Position numbers and translations under genes: made by a program. Positions 1 to 8,379 of a stretch of DNA of 64,000 nt are shown in pieces. This stretch comes from Microbacterium profundi (lineage in GTDB: Bacteria; Actinomycetota; Actinomycetes; Actinomycetales; Microbacteriaceae). The first letter of the stretch is position 1. Each line of letters starts with the position of its first letter. The DNA lies in contig NZ_JPSY01000001.1 in NCBI RefSeq assembly GCF_000763375.1, positions 992,001-1,056,000 on the forward strand. The letters run 5' to 3'. Under the pieces are notes generated by a model. The model was not told the DNA's origin, made no database searches, and saw nothing but the letters and a program-made list of their open reading frames with translations.

Positions 1-670
1 GCAGGCCGCCGCTGCCGAGCTCGGGAACACGGATGTCGCGATCGGCGTCGCCGCCAACGTCGCGGATGCCGATGCCGTGCAGGCGGCGCTGAACGACGCC
101 GTGCTCGCCTTCGGCGGCGTCGACCTCGTCGTGAACAACGCCGGCCTGTCGCTCTCGAAGCCGTTGCTGGAGACCACCGAGAAGGACTGGGACCTGCAGC
201 ACGACGTCATGGCGAAGGGCTCGTTCCTCGTCTCCAAGGCCGCAGCCAAGGTGCTCATCGATCAGAAGCTCGGCGGCGACATCATCTACATCTCGTCGAA
301 GAACTCCGTCTTCGCCGGTCCGAACAACATCGCCTACTCCGCGACCAAGGCCGATCAGGCCCACCAGGTGCGCCTGCTGGCCGTCGAACTCGGCGAGTTC
401 GGCATCCGCGTCAATGGCATCAACCCCGACGGCGTCGTGCGCGGCTCCGGTATCTTCGCCTCAGGCTGGGGCGCGAACCGCGCTGCGACCTACGGCGTCG
501 ACGAGAAGGATCTCGGCCAGTTCTACGCGAATCGCACGATCCTCAAGCGCGAGGTCGTGCCCGAGAACGTCGCGGATGCCGTGTTCGTGCTCACGGGCCC
601 GGAGCTCAGCCGCACGACGGGTCTGCACATCCCGGTCGACTCCGGCGTCGCCGCAGCCTTCCTCCGATGA
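1..670 (+). CDS. bifunctional aldolase/short-chain dehydrogenase, C-terminal part (5' end outside window)
   Basis: The reading frame is open from base 2, so the gene starts before the window; about 222 residues are visible. They are the C-terminal half of a short-chain dehydrogenase: VVNNAG in the cofactor fold, an ISSKNS strand with the catalytic serine region and a YSATK active-site YxxxK motif. The gene overlaps rhamnulokinase by ATGA. In actinobacteria this partner of rhaB is usually a fusion of rhamnulose-1-phosphate aldolase with an SDR that oxidises the resulting lactaldehyde; the aldolase half would lie upstream and is not visible. The SDR call is firm. The rhamnose assignment is inferred from context. 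Confidence 0.8.
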   Translation, partial: QAAAAELGNTDVAIGVAANVADADAVQAALNDAVLAFGGVDLVVNNAGLSLSKPLLETTEKDWDLQHDVMAKGSFLVSKAAAKVLIDQKLGGDIIYISSKNSVFAGPNNIAYSATKADQAHQVRLLAVELGEFGIRVNGINPDGVVRGSGIFASGWGANRAATYGVDEKDLGQFYANRTILKREVVPENVADAVFVLTGPELSRTTGLHIPVDSGVAAAFLR

Positions 671-2187
671 CAACTGACGGGTCGCCGAGCGAGCGTACCC
701 CCGGGTCGTTGAGCGAGCGCAGCGAGACGAAACGGGTCGAGCGAGGAGCGCAGCGACGAGTCGAAACCGCCTCGCACGGCGAACCGACCCGCGCCGTAGC
801 CGCAGTCGACCTCGGCGCCACGTCGGGACGCGTCATGATCGGGCGCGTCGGACCTGACACCCTAGACCTGGAGCTCGTCACCCGGTTCCCGAATGGCCCC
901 GTCGAACTCGAAGACGGCCTGCACTGGGATTTCGACGCGCTCTATGGCCACATCATCGTCGGCCTAGCCGAAGCGGTCCGCCGCGAACCGGCCATCGAGA
1001 GCATCGGCATCGATTCCTGGGCCGTGGACTACGGGCTGCTGCGTGACGGCGAGTTGCTCACGCAGCCGTTCCACTACCGTGATCCGCGCTGCGAGCGCGG
1101 CGTCGTGGAGGTGCACGAGGTCGTTCCGTTCGCCGAGTTGTATCAGCGCAACGGGCTGCAGTTCCTGCCGTTCAACACGCTGTACCAGTACCGCGTCGAC
1201 GAGCGGCTGGCGGATGCTGACGCCGCGCTGCTCATCCCGGATCTGATCGCTTTCCTGCTGACGGGCACCCGCGTCGCGGAGCGGACGAACGCCTCGACGA
1301 CAGGACTCCTGGGTGTGCGTTCGGGCGAGTGGGACGTCGAGCTGGCGGATCGCCTCGGCATCCCCTCAGCCGCGCTCCCCGCTCTGGTCAATCCCGGCAC
1401 GCGGATCGGGATGCTGCGCCCCGAGCTCGCGGCACGCATCGGAAAAGACCTCCCCGTCATCGCGGTCGGCTCGCATGACACGGCATCCGCCGTCGTCGCC
1501 GTGCCGCTTTCGTCGCCGAACGCGGCATACATCTCGTGCGGCACCTGGGGTCTTGTCGGCGTCGAACTCTCCGAGCCGGTGCTGACGGATGCTGCACGCG
1601 AAGCCAACTTCACGCACGAACTCGGTGTCGACGGACGCTACCGCTTCCTCCACAACGTCACGGGGCTCTGGCTGCTGAGCGAGACGGTGCGCGCGTGGGA
1701 GGCGGAGGACGGCGCGGCGATCGACCTGCCCGATCTGCTGGATGCCGCGTCCGCCGTGCCCGCTGACATCGCGCTGTTCGACGCGAACGACGTGTCGTTG
1801 AGCGCTCCTGGCGATATGCCCGCGCGAATCGCCGCTGTGCTGCACGCCGGCGGCTCGGTCGTTCCCGACAGTCGCCCGGCCTTCGCCCGCGCGATCGTCG
1901 AGTCGATCGCCGCGGCCTTCGCTTCGGCCGTGCGCACCGCGGGCGATCTGTCGGGGCGTCAACTCGACAGCATCCATCTCGTCGGCGGCGGATCGCTCAA
2001 CCGGCTGCTGTGCCAGGCGACCGCCGACCGCTCGGGTCTTCCGGTGCTCGCGGGGCCCGTCGAGGCGACCGCACTCGGCAACGTGCTCGTGCAGGCCCGT
2101 ACGCTGGGCGCCGCGCCCGCGACGCTCGAGGAGCTGCGAGCACTGGTCGCCCGCACGCACGAGCCCATGCGCTTCGACACCAGCTGA
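667..2187 (+). CDS. rhaB: rhamnulokinase (FGGY family)
   Basis: This 506-residue FGGY carbohydrate kinase would phosphorylate L-rhamnulose before aldol cleavage. AVDLGATSGRV (about residues 46-56) is the N-terminal phosphate loop, GIDSWAVDYG follows near 115, and the C-terminal ATPase part has GSHDTASA and HLVGGGSLN. The ATG overlaps the upstream stop (ATGA) and no other in-frame start precedes the phosphate loop, so residues 1-40 are probably translated. That segment is odd: bases 703-767 are a copy of dispersed repeat family B read as protein (LSERSETKRVE...). Family members normally begin a few residues before DLGA, so this N-terminus looks like an added repeat-derived tail. A hairpin lies between this gene and the convergent transporter operon. 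Confidence 0.88.
   Translation: MTTDGSPSERTPGSLSERSETKRVERGAQRRVETASHGEPTRAVAAVDLGATSGRVMIGRVGPDTLDLELVTRFPNGPVELEDGLHWDFDALYGHIIVGLAEAVRREPAIESIGIDSWAVDYGLLRDGELLTQPFHYRDPRCERGVVEVHEVVPFAELYQRNGLQFLPFNTLYQYRVDERLADADAALLIPDLIAFLLTGTRVAERTNASTTGLLGVRSGEWDVELADRLGIPSAALPALVNPGTRIGMLRPELAARIGKDLPVIAVGSHDTASAVVAVPLSSPNAAYISCGTWGLVGVELSEPVLTDAAREANFTHELGVDGRYRFLHNVTGLWLLSETVRAWEAEDGAAIDLPDLLDAASAVPADIALFDANDVSLSAPGDMPARIAAVLHAGGSVVPDSRPAFARAIVESIAAAFASAVRTAGDLSGRQLDSIHLVGGGSLNRLLCQATADRSGLPVLAGPVEATALGNVLVQARTLGAAPATLEELRALVARTHEPMRFDTS
703..767 (+). repeat. dispersed repeat family B, copy inside rhaB
   Basis: The segment reads gggtcgttgagcgagcgc and continues to tcgaaac. It has the two-half layout seen in other copies (GTTGAGCGAGCG..GACGAAAC then GAGCGAG..GAGTCGAAAC). 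It is entirely within the rhaB reading frame and adds about 22 residues. Confidence 0.85.
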
Positions 2188-2243
2188 GGACCGTCGCGAC
2201 TGCGTGCAGCCCTCCGCTAGCGTCACACGCCCGGGGAGGTCCC

Positions 2244-2377
2244 GGGAGGTGTCCCGTGGTGTCGCCGAACGCGGACTAGAGCGGCCACAAGCGCCACCTC
2301 CCGTCACAGACACGCGGGGGAGGTGTCGCGAAGTGCCGCTGAAGCCGCCCCGATGCGACCAGTAGCGCCACCTCCCG
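2244..2377. repeat. two imperfect 60-bp units with complementary ends
   Basis: Units at 2244-2303 and 2318-2377 each start with GGGAGGTGTC and end with GCGCCACCTCCCG, so GGGAGGTG and CACCTCCC within each unit can pair. The middles are diverged. They fill most of the gap between rhaB and the convergent transporter operon. Function unknown. Confidence 0.75.
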
Positions 2378-2434
2378 CGCCGTGCCTCCCGCGCCCCACC
2401 TCCCGCGCCCTGCCTCCCGCGCAGCCTCCCGCGC
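2371..2434. repeat. short tandem array of CCTCCCGCGC
   Basis: Five copies of CCTCCCGCGC start at 2371, 2385, 2399, 2413 and 2425. The period is 14 bp for the first four and 12 bp for the last. The array continues directly from the second 60-bp unit, whose end supplies the first copy. Confidence 0.8.
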
Positions 2435-2441
2435 GCAGCAG

Positions 2442-2473
2442 GACGCCCCGACCGCGCGAGCAGCCGGGGCGTC
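2442..2473. terminator. hairpin between convergent rhaB and the ABC substrate-binding gene
   Basis: GACGCCCCG (2442-2450) and CGGGGCGTC (2465-2473) form a perfect 9-bp stem with a 14-base loop. It lies 12 bases beyond the stop of the substrate-binding gene. There is no T tract, which is common in this group. It could act in both directions. Confidence 0.6.
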
Positions 2474-2485
2474 GTGGCCCGCGAC

Positions 2486-3529
2486 TCAGAAGTCGAAGTC
2501 GCCGATGTTGTCCGCGTTGAATTCGAACGGGTCGCCGAGCAGGACGGTGCCGTCGGCGCCGACCGTGTACTCGCCGAGGTCTCCGGCTTCGAAGGTGTCG
2601 CCCTCGGCGCCGGTGATGTCGCCCTGGGTGAGTGCGGCTGCCGCGTAGGCGGACAGGTAACCGAGCTCCTCCGGGTTCCACAGTGCGAACGCGGTGACCG
2701 TGCCGTCCTCGACGTATTCGCGCATCTGGTTCGGCGTGCCTAGACCTGTCAGCGCGACGGCGCCCTTGTAGTCGGACGTCGAGAGGTAGCGGGCCGCTGC
2801 GGCGATACCGACCGTCGTGGGCGAGATGATGCCCTTCAGGTTCGGGTACGTCTGCAGCAGTGCCGCGGTCTTGTCGAACGAGGTCTGGTCGTCGTCGTCG
2901 CCGTACACCGTCTCGACGAGCGTGATGTCGGGGTAGTCACTCGCGAGGTACTCCGCCATCAGGTCGATCCAGGCGTTCTGGTTGGTCGCGTTCGCCGAGG
3001 CCGACAGCACCGCGATCTCGCCCGCGCCACCGATCTGCTCGGCGATCAGGTCGACCTGCACCTTCGCGATGCCCTCGGCATCGGCCTGGTTGATGAACAG
3101 GTCGCGGCAGTCCGGGTTGGTGTCGGAGTCGAACGTGACGACCTTGACGCCCGCGTCGCGCGCCTCGTTCAGCGCATCGCAGATGGCCTTCGGATCATTC
3201 GCCGAGACGACCAGAGCACCGACGCCCTGCTGCGTGGCCGTGTTGATGTAGCTCACCTGGGCATCGGGAGTCGCCTCAGCCGGTCCCACCTCGGCGAACG
3301 TGCCGCCGAGCTCGTCGACCGCGGTTTTGCCGCCCTTGCTGGACGTGTCGAAGTACGGGTTGCCGAGGTTCTTCGGCAGGAACGTGATGGTGAGGTTGTC
3401 GGAGCCGCCTTCGGCCCCGCCGCCGTCACCACCCGTCCCGCTGCCGGTGTCGGCGCAGCCGGTCAGGACCAGCGCCGCGGCCACGGCGACAGCCGCGAAA
3501 GCCGTGACACGCTTGCGTGAAAACTTCAT
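2486..3529 (-). CDS. sugar ABC transporter substrate-binding lipoprotein (rhamnose type)
   Basis: A 347-residue periplasmic-binding-protein type 1 family member, anchored as a lipoprotein outside the membrane. It starts with a charged n-region, a hydrophobic stretch and the lipobox LTGC (Cys near residue 24). The body has the usual features of autoinducer/ribose-type binding proteins, such as the NTATQQGVGALVVSAND stretch that leads into the second strand set. The ATG at 3529 is chosen over the upstream in-frame ATG at 3556 because AAGGAAG sits six to seven bases before it. It is last in the operon ATPase-permease-permease-binding protein. Adjacency to rhamnulokinase and the LacI regulator suggests rhamnose, but ligand identity is inferred. 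Confidence 0.88.
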   Translation of the reverse strand: MKFSRKRVTAFAAVAVAAALVLTGCADTGSGTGGDGGGAEGGSDNLTITFLPKNLGNPYFDTSSKGGKTAVDELGGTFAEVGPAEATPDAQVSYINTATQQGVGALVVSANDPKAICDALNEARDAGVKVVTFDSDTNPDCRDLFINQADAEGIAKVQVDLIAEQIGGAGEIAVLSASANATNQNAWIDLMAEYLASDYPDITLVETVYGDDDDQTSFDKTAALLQTYPNLKGIISPTTVGIAAAARYLSTSDYKGAVALTGLGTPNQMREYVEDGTVTAFALWNPEELGYLSAYAAAALTQGDITGAEGDTFEAGDLGEYTVGADGTVLLGDPFEFNADNIGDFDF

Positions 3530-3583
3530 TGTTCTTCCTTTCGTGGATGCTGCCACAGACGGATGCCGGTGGCACGAGGCGCC

Positions 3584-4633
3584 TCAGGATGCAGAGGAGG
3601 CTGTGAGACGTGAGGGAGGAATCCTGGCGCGAAGTCGCTGCGCCCACGCGAGCAGGCTCGCCGCGACCACGGATGCGACGAGAAGACCGCCGGTGATGAT
3701 GTTGATCACATCCGAGGTGACGTTCGCCAGTCGCAACCCACTGGAGAGCACACCGATCAGGAGCACAGCGGCGACGACCCCGTGCAATCGGCCGCGGCCG
3801 CCGAACACCGACACACCGCCGAGCACCACTGCCGCGATCACCTGCAGCTCGAGGCCTGTCGCATTGTCGCCACGGGCGCTGCCGAAGCGCAGCGTGAAGA
3901 AGATTCCGGCGAATGCCGCGACGACGCCGGCGAGCACGAACAGGATGAACTTCGTGCGTTCGACGTGCACGCCGGAGAATCGCGCGGCATCCTTCGACAG
4001 GCCGATCGCGTAGATACCGCGGCCGAACGGCGTGAAGTGCAGCAGCACCACGAAGATCACGAGCAGCACGAGGAACGGCACGGTGATGTACGGGATCGTG
4101 GTGCCGGCGATCTTCGCCTTGGCCAATGCCGTCCACATCTCGGGGAAGTCGGTGACCGCCGTGGTGCCGAGCAGCCCGACCGCGAGGCCGCGGAACAGCG
4201 CGAGCGTGCCGATCGTGACAGCGAGCGACGGGAGCCCGACCACCGTCACAAGGAACCCGTTGACCGCGCCGCCGACCACTCCGACGGCAAGAGCCGCGAG
4301 GGCGGCGACCTCGAACGGGGCGCCCGCCTGGGTGAGTACGCCCGTCACGACGCTGGCGAGTCCGACCATGCTGCCCACCGACAGGTCGATCTCGCCCGTG
4401 GCCATGATCAACGCCATGGGCAGCGCGATGAGCAGGATCGGAGCGACGTCGAGCAGCAGGTAGTTCAGCGTGATCGGCTGCGCGAATCCTCGCACCGTCG
4501 ACATCGCGACGATCACCACGAGGATGAGGAGCGCGATGATCGCCATCTCCCTGGTGAACAGCACTCGGTGCCAGAGCGGGCGGTCGTGCTCCCGGATGAC
4601 TCGGGTCGTGGCCGTGGCCGTGGTGGCGGTCAT
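3584..4633 (-). CDS. sugar ABC transporter permease (second)
   Basis: A 349-residue integral membrane permease of the ribose/rhamnose (BPD_transp_2) family. Many hydrophobic segments follow a short soluble N-terminus, and the EIDLSVGSMVGL motif marks the conserved cytoplasmic-loop region of the family. The start at 4633 overlaps the stop of the upstream permease (ATGA at 4630-4633), supporting coupled translation. It is a paralogue of the preceding permease ([12 protein letters not shown] in the same place), so the transporter probably uses a heterodimeric channel, as rhaP/rhaQ do in rhizobia. Codon use matches its neighbours. Confidence 0.88.
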   Translation of the reverse strand: MTATTATATTRVIREHDRPLWHRVLFTREMAIIALLILVVIVAMSTVRGFAQPITLNYLLLDVAPILLIALPMALIMATGEIDLSVGSMVGLASVVTGVLTQAGAPFEVAALAALAVGVVGGAVNGFLVTVVGLPSLAVTIGTLALFRGLAVGLLGTTAVTDFPEMWTALAKAKIAGTTIPYITVPFLVLLVIFVVLLHFTPFGRGIYAIGLSKDAARFSGVHVERTKFILFVLAGVVAAFAGIFFTLRFGSARGDNATGLELQVIAAVVLGGVSVFGGRGRLHGVVAAVLLIGVLSSGLRLANVTSDVINIITGGLLVASVVAASLLAWAQRLRARIPPSRLTASSAS

Positions 4634-5652
4634 GATTCGTCCCTCGCCTCGATGAGACGCCGTTTCTGTCTGACCGCGAGCACGCGGTCGAGCACGATGG
4701 CGCCGATGATGAGCGCGCCGACGACGGCCCGCTGCCAGAAGTCCTGGATGCCGAGGATCGGGAGCGCGCGGTTGATGGTCATCAGCAGCATCGCGCCGAT
4801 CGCGGCGCCCCACACCGAGCCGACGCCTCCAGTGATCGCGATGCCGCCGATCACGGCAGCGCCGACAGCATCCAGTTCCCAACCAGCGCCCGCCTGGGAG
4901 CTGACGGACCCGTAACGCGCGGCATAGAAGACTCCGGCGAGTCCGGCGAGCGCGCCGGAAAGCACGAAGGCGGTGAGCAGGCGTCGCGTGACCTTGAGAC
5001 CGTAAAGCTCCGCGGCAGCAGGGTCAGAGCCGATCGCGTAGTACTCACGTCCTCCGCGGGTGTTGCGCATGTACCAGGCGGCCGCCGCGAGCACGATCAC
5101 CGCGACGATCGCGAGCACGGGGATGCCGATGAGCTGGGCCGTTCCGAGCCCGAGGAAGTCCTTGGGCATGTCGGAGGCGTTGACCCGGTCGCTGCCCGCC
5201 CAGAGCACGTTGATGCCGCGGTAGGCGTACAGCGTGCCGAGCGTGATCACCATGGCGGGGACCTTCGCGAAGGCGACCAGCGCGCCGTTGACGAGACCCA
5301 GCAGCCCGCCGAAGGCGACGGCTGCGATGACGACGAAGACGATCGGGATGCCGGGGATGTCGATGAACAGTCGTCCGGTGAGATAGGCGGTCAGTCCCAT
5401 CACCGACCCGACTGAGAGGTCGACGTTGCGGGTGATGATGACGATGGCCTGTCCGACCGCGACGAGCACGAGGATCGACGGCGTGAGCAGCAGGTCGCGC
5501 CATCCGTCTGCGCTGAACAGGAAGTTCGGGTTCTTCGCCGTCGCGGCGATGACGACCAGCGCCAGGGCGATCAGGATGCCGAACTCCCGCGCCCGGCCGA
5601 CGCCGCCCATGGCCTTGCCCAGTCCTGAGCGCTGGATCGCGGTGGTGGTCAC
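4630..5652 (-). CDS. sugar ABC transporter permease (first)
   Basis: A 340-residue membrane permease of the ribose/rhamnose family, with roughly eight to ten hydrophobic segments and the [12 protein letters not shown] signature. The start is GTG, overlapping the stop of the ATP-binding gene by GTGA (5649-5652). The downstream permease overlaps it by ATGA, so the three genes are translationally coupled. It would form the membrane channel together with the next gene. The rhamnose substrate is inferred from the flanking rhaB and regulator, not from the permease itself. Confidence 0.88.
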   Translation of the reverse strand: MTTTAIQRSGLGKAMGGVGRAREFGILIALALVVIAATAKNPNFLFSADGWRDLLLTPSILVLVAVGQAIVIITRNVDLSVGSVMGLTAYLTGRLFIDIPGIPIVFVVIAAVAFGGLLGLVNGALVAFAKVPAMVITLGTLYAYRGINVLWAGSDRVNASDMPKDFLGLGTAQLIGIPVLAIVAVIVLAAAAWYMRNTRGGREYYAIGSDPAAAELYGLKVTRRLLTAFVLSGALAGLAGVFYAARYGSVSSQAGAGWELDAVGAAVIGGIAITGGVGSVWGAAIGAMLLMTINRALPILGIQDFWQRAVVGALIIGAIVLDRVLAVRQKRRLIEARDES

Positions 5653-7178
5653 GAGTGGATCTCCATTGCATGTGTGGCGGCGAACATGACGTTCTCGCTG
5701 GTCGCGTCTGCGCGGTCGATCTCGGCCGTGATTCGCCCCTCGCGCATGACCAGCACGCGGTCGGCCATCCCCAGCACCTCCGGGAGCTCCGACGAGATCA
5801 TGAGGATGCCCATGCCTTCACCGGCGAGCTGGGAGAGCAGTCGGTGCACCTCTGCCTTGGTGCCGACGTCGATACCGCGCGTCGGTTCATCGATGATGAG
5901 CACTCGCGGGTTCGTCGCCAGCCATTTCGCGAGCACGACCTTCTGCTGGTTGCCGCCGGAGAGCGTGGAGGAGACCGTGTCGAGGGCGTGCGCCTTGACC
6001 TCGAGTCGGCTGGCCCATTCCTTCGCGGCGCGATTCTCCATGCCGGTGGTCAGGAGACCGAACTTCGCGAGCCGACTGCGGATCGCCATCGTGATGTTGC
6101 TTCCGACTCCGGACTCGATCACGAGGCCCTGCTTGCGCCGATCCTCAGGAACCAGCGCGAGACCTGCGCGCATGGCGTGGGTCGGGCTGTGGCGCGGTAC
6201 GGTCTCGCCCAGCATGCGCACCTCGCCTTCGCGGTACGCGTCGACGCCGAAAACCGCACGGGCGACCTCACTCCGACCGGCGCCGACGAGTCCGGCGAGT
6301 GCGACGATCTCGCCGGCTCGCACGGTGAACGAGATGTCATGGAAGATGCCGGGGCTCGTGAGGTCCTTGATCTCGAGCAACGGGTCACCGATCGGCACGG
6401 TCTGCTTGGGGAAGAGTTCCGTGACGTCTCGACCGACCATCTGCCGGACGAGTTCGTCGACGGTCGTCTCGGCGATCGCCGTGGTGCTGATGTACGCGCC
6501 GTCGCGCATGACGGTGACGGTGTCGCACAGGGCGAAGACCTCGTCGAAGCGGTGCGAGATGAACAGCACCGCCCGTCCCTCATCGCGAAGACTGCGAGCG
6601 ACCGCGAAGAGACGTTCGACCTCTACCCCGCTGAGCGCCGCGGTCGGCTCGTCCATGATGAGCACGCTGGCATCGAGAGATATCGCCTTGGCGATCTCGA
6701 TGATCTGCTGATCTGCGATCGAGAGGCCCTCGGTGATGCGATCAGGGTCGAGGGAGACGCCCAGCCTCCGGAAGATCTGCTCGACCTCCTGACGCATCGA
6801 CTTGCGGTCGATGCGTCCGATCCTGCTCGTCGGCTGCCGCCCCATGAAGATGTTCTCGGTGACCGAGAGATCGGGGAACAGGGTCGGCTCCTGATAGATC
6901 ACGGCGATGCCGGCAGCCTTGGACTGCGCCGTGCTGGTGAAGTCGACGTCGTCGCCGTGCAGTCGGAACTCTCCGGAGTCGCGGCGGTACAGCCCGGCCA
7001 TGATCTTCACGAGCGTGGACTTTCCCGCGCCGTTCTCTCCGATCAGCGCATGGATCGACTGCGAGCGCAACGTCAGGCTGCCGGAGCGCAGCGCCACGAC
7101 CGGCCCGAAGGACTTCACGACGCGATGCAGTTCCAGCGCGGCATCCGCTGGGCTGCTGTTCTCGACTTCGACGGCCAC
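5649..7178 (-). CDS. sugar ABC transporter ATP-binding protein (double ABC domain)
   Basis: A fusion of two ABC domains, as in RbsA/AraG/rhamnose-type importers. The first has GENGAGKST and a Walker [12 protein letters not shown]. The second has a degenerate Walker A (GLVGAGRSE), the signature LSGGNQQK and [11 protein letters not shown], as is normal for the family. I chose the GTG at 7178 because GGAGAGGA lies seven bases before it. ATGs at 7232 and 7244 are in frame but lack a ribosome site, and they fall inside the 14-bp operator palindrome and just after the predicted transcription start. Using 7244 would add 22 residues with no domain content. First gene of the four-gene transporter operon. 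Confidence 0.88.
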   Translation of the reverse strand: MAVEVENSSPADAALELHRVVKSFGPVVALRSGSLTLRSQSIHALIGENGAGKSTLVKIMAGLYRRDSGEFRLHGDDVDFTSTAQSKAAGIAVIYQEPTLFPDLSVTENIFMGRQPTSRIGRIDRKSMRQEVEQIFRRLGVSLDPDRITEGLSIADQQIIEIAKAISLDASVLIMDEPTAALSGVEVERLFAVARSLRDEGRAVLFISHRFDEVFALCDTVTVMRDGAYISTTAIAETTVDELVRQMVGRDVTELFPKQTVPIGDPLLEIKDLTSPGIFHDISFTVRAGEIVALAGLVGAGRSEVARAVFGVDAYREGEVRMLGETVPRHSPTHAMRAGLALVPEDRRKQGLVIESGVGSNITMAIRSRLAKFGLLTTGMENRAAKEWASRLEVKAHALDTVSSTLSGGNQQKVVLAKWLATNPRVLIIDEPTRGIDVGTKAEVHRLLSQLAGEGMGILMISSELPEVLGMADRVLVMREGRITAEIDRADATSENVMFAATHAMEIHS

Positions 7179-7230
7179 TGGCGCGTCCTCTCCGTTGAGG
7201 GGATCGATCTGATCTGCGACTGAATCTAAC

Positions 7231-7244
7231 ATGAATCGATTCAT
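7231..7244. promoter_or_regulatory. perfect 14-bp palindrome, probable LacI-family operator
   Basis: ATGAATCGATTCAT is its own reverse complement, with a central CG as in LacI/GalR operators. It lies between the divergent regulator and the transporter operon, about 15 bp downstream of the transporter -10 box, where a bound repressor would block transcription. Confidence 0.75.
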
Positions 7245-7248
7245 GTAC

Positions 7249-7270
7249 GTTTCAAGCTAGTGTATGAAAC
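7249..7270. promoter_or_regulatory. inverted repeat GTTTCA-N10-TGAAAC over the transporter -10 region
   Basis: GTTTCA (7249-7254) and TGAAAC (7265-7270) flank ten bases that include the -10 box TACACT on the - strand. It may be a second operator or a second half of a larger regulatory site. Confidence 0.5.
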
Positions 7271-7286
7271 AACGCCACGAGGTCAA
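7259..7286 (-). promoter_or_regulatory. promoter of the sugar ABC operon
   Basis: On the - strand TTGACC (7281-7286) and TACACT (7259-7264) are separated by 16 bases, a good vegetative sigma-factor match. Transcription would begin near 7252, giving a leader of about 75 bases before the GTG at 7178, with the palindrome just inside the transcript start. Confidence 0.65.
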
Positions 7287-7333
7287 CACCACGGTGACCG
7301 AATCGTGATCGATCAACGAGGAGAGGTGAGGTC

Positions 7334-8341
7334 GTGTCGGTGAGCATCCGCGATGTCGCGCAGCGTGCCGGCGTCTCCGTCGGCACCGTCTCGAACGTGC
7401 TCAACCGTCCCGAAGAGGTCTCGGCGGATTCCGTGCAGCGCGTCAGTTCGGCGATCGAGGAACTCGGATATGTGCGCAACGACGCTGCCCGGAAGCTCCG
7501 CGCCGGTGTCAGCACGACCGTGGGGTTCGTCGTGCTCGACGGCCAGAATCCGTTCTACAATGACGTCGTCCGCGGCGCAGAGGACGAGGCGACTCGTCAC
7601 GGTATCGCTATCCTCTACGGCAACACCGATGAGGACCCGTCGCGCGAGAAGGTCTACCTCGATCTGTTCCGGGAGCAGCAGGTGCGCGGGCTTCTCATCG
7701 CCCCGTACGGCGATGTGATGACGCAGCTGCGCCGGTTCCGCTCCTCCGGCATCGCCACCGTGCTCGTCGACCGGTTCAGCGCAGACAGCGGCTTCTCGTC
7801 CGTGTCGGTGGACAGCGTCGCCGGTGGGCGGCTCGCCGTGGAGCACCTGATCGAGAGCGGCCGACGACGGGTCGCCTTCGTCGGCGGTCCGTTCGAGATG
7901 CGTCAGGTCACCGACCGGCTAGCCGGTGCACGGGCAGCGGCCGAGAACGCGTCCGCCCGCGTCGATCTCGAAGTCATCCCCACGGCCGCGATGACGGTCG
8001 AGGAGGGCGCGGCGGCAGGCGCTCGAATCCTCGCGAGGCCGCGTCGAGAATGGCCGGACGCGTTGTTCGCCTCGAACGATCTGCTCGCGCTCGGGCTCCT
8101 TCAGTCGCTCGTCTCGGGAGGTCGGATGCTGGTGCCCGACGAGATCGCGATCATCGGATTCGACGACATCCCGTTCGCTGCCGCAGCCGCGGTGCCGCTG
8201 TCGTCGATCCGTCAGCCCAGTCGGATGATCGGGCGAACGGCGCTGCGGATCGTGCTCGAGGAAGCTGCCGATCCGGACAGCATCCCGCGTCAGACCGTCT
8301 TCCCGCCCGAGCTCATCATCCGTCGGTCGACGACCGGATGA
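7334..8341 (+). CDS. LacI-family transcriptional regulator
   Basis: A 335-residue LacI/GalR repressor. The N-terminal HTH reads SIRDVAQRAGVSVGTVSNVLN (residues 4-24), with the hinge near 50-60 and a sugar-binding periplasmic-type core after it. It starts at GTG 7334 behind a purine-rich GAGGAGAGGTGAG stretch; a second GTG two codons later is possible. It is transcribed away from the transporter operon, and the only perfect palindrome in the intergenic space is at the transporter promoter. The simplest reading is a rhamnose-responsive repressor of the transporter and perhaps the catabolic genes; the inducer is inferred from context. Confidence 0.87.
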   Translation: MSVSIRDVAQRAGVSVGTVSNVLNRPEEVSADSVQRVSSAIEELGYVRNDAARKLRAGVSTTVGFVVLDGQNPFYNDVVRGAEDEATRHGIAILYGNTDEDPSREKVYLDLFREQQVRGLLIAPYGDVMTQLRRFRSSGIATVLVDRFSADSGFSSVSVDSVAGGRLAVEHLIESGRRRVAFVGGPFEMRQVTDRLAGARAAAENASARVDLEVIPTAAMTVEEGAAAGARILARPRREWPDALFASNDLLALGLLQSLVSGGRMLVPDEIAIIGFDDIPFAAAAAVPLSSIRQPSRMIGRTALRIVLEEAADPDSIPRQTVFPPELIIRRSTTG

Positions 8342-8379
8342 CTCAGCCGACGACGCTCAGGCCCGAGGCGCGCAGCGCC

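Noticed and set aside
2371..2434. CRISPR or zinc-finger-type binding array
   Set aside because: Four-base intervals are too short for spacers; it is a simple tandem duplication.
5655..7223. 522-codon + strand frame opposite the ABC ATPase
   Set aside because: Shadow of the ATPase gene; composition is that of antisense DNA.
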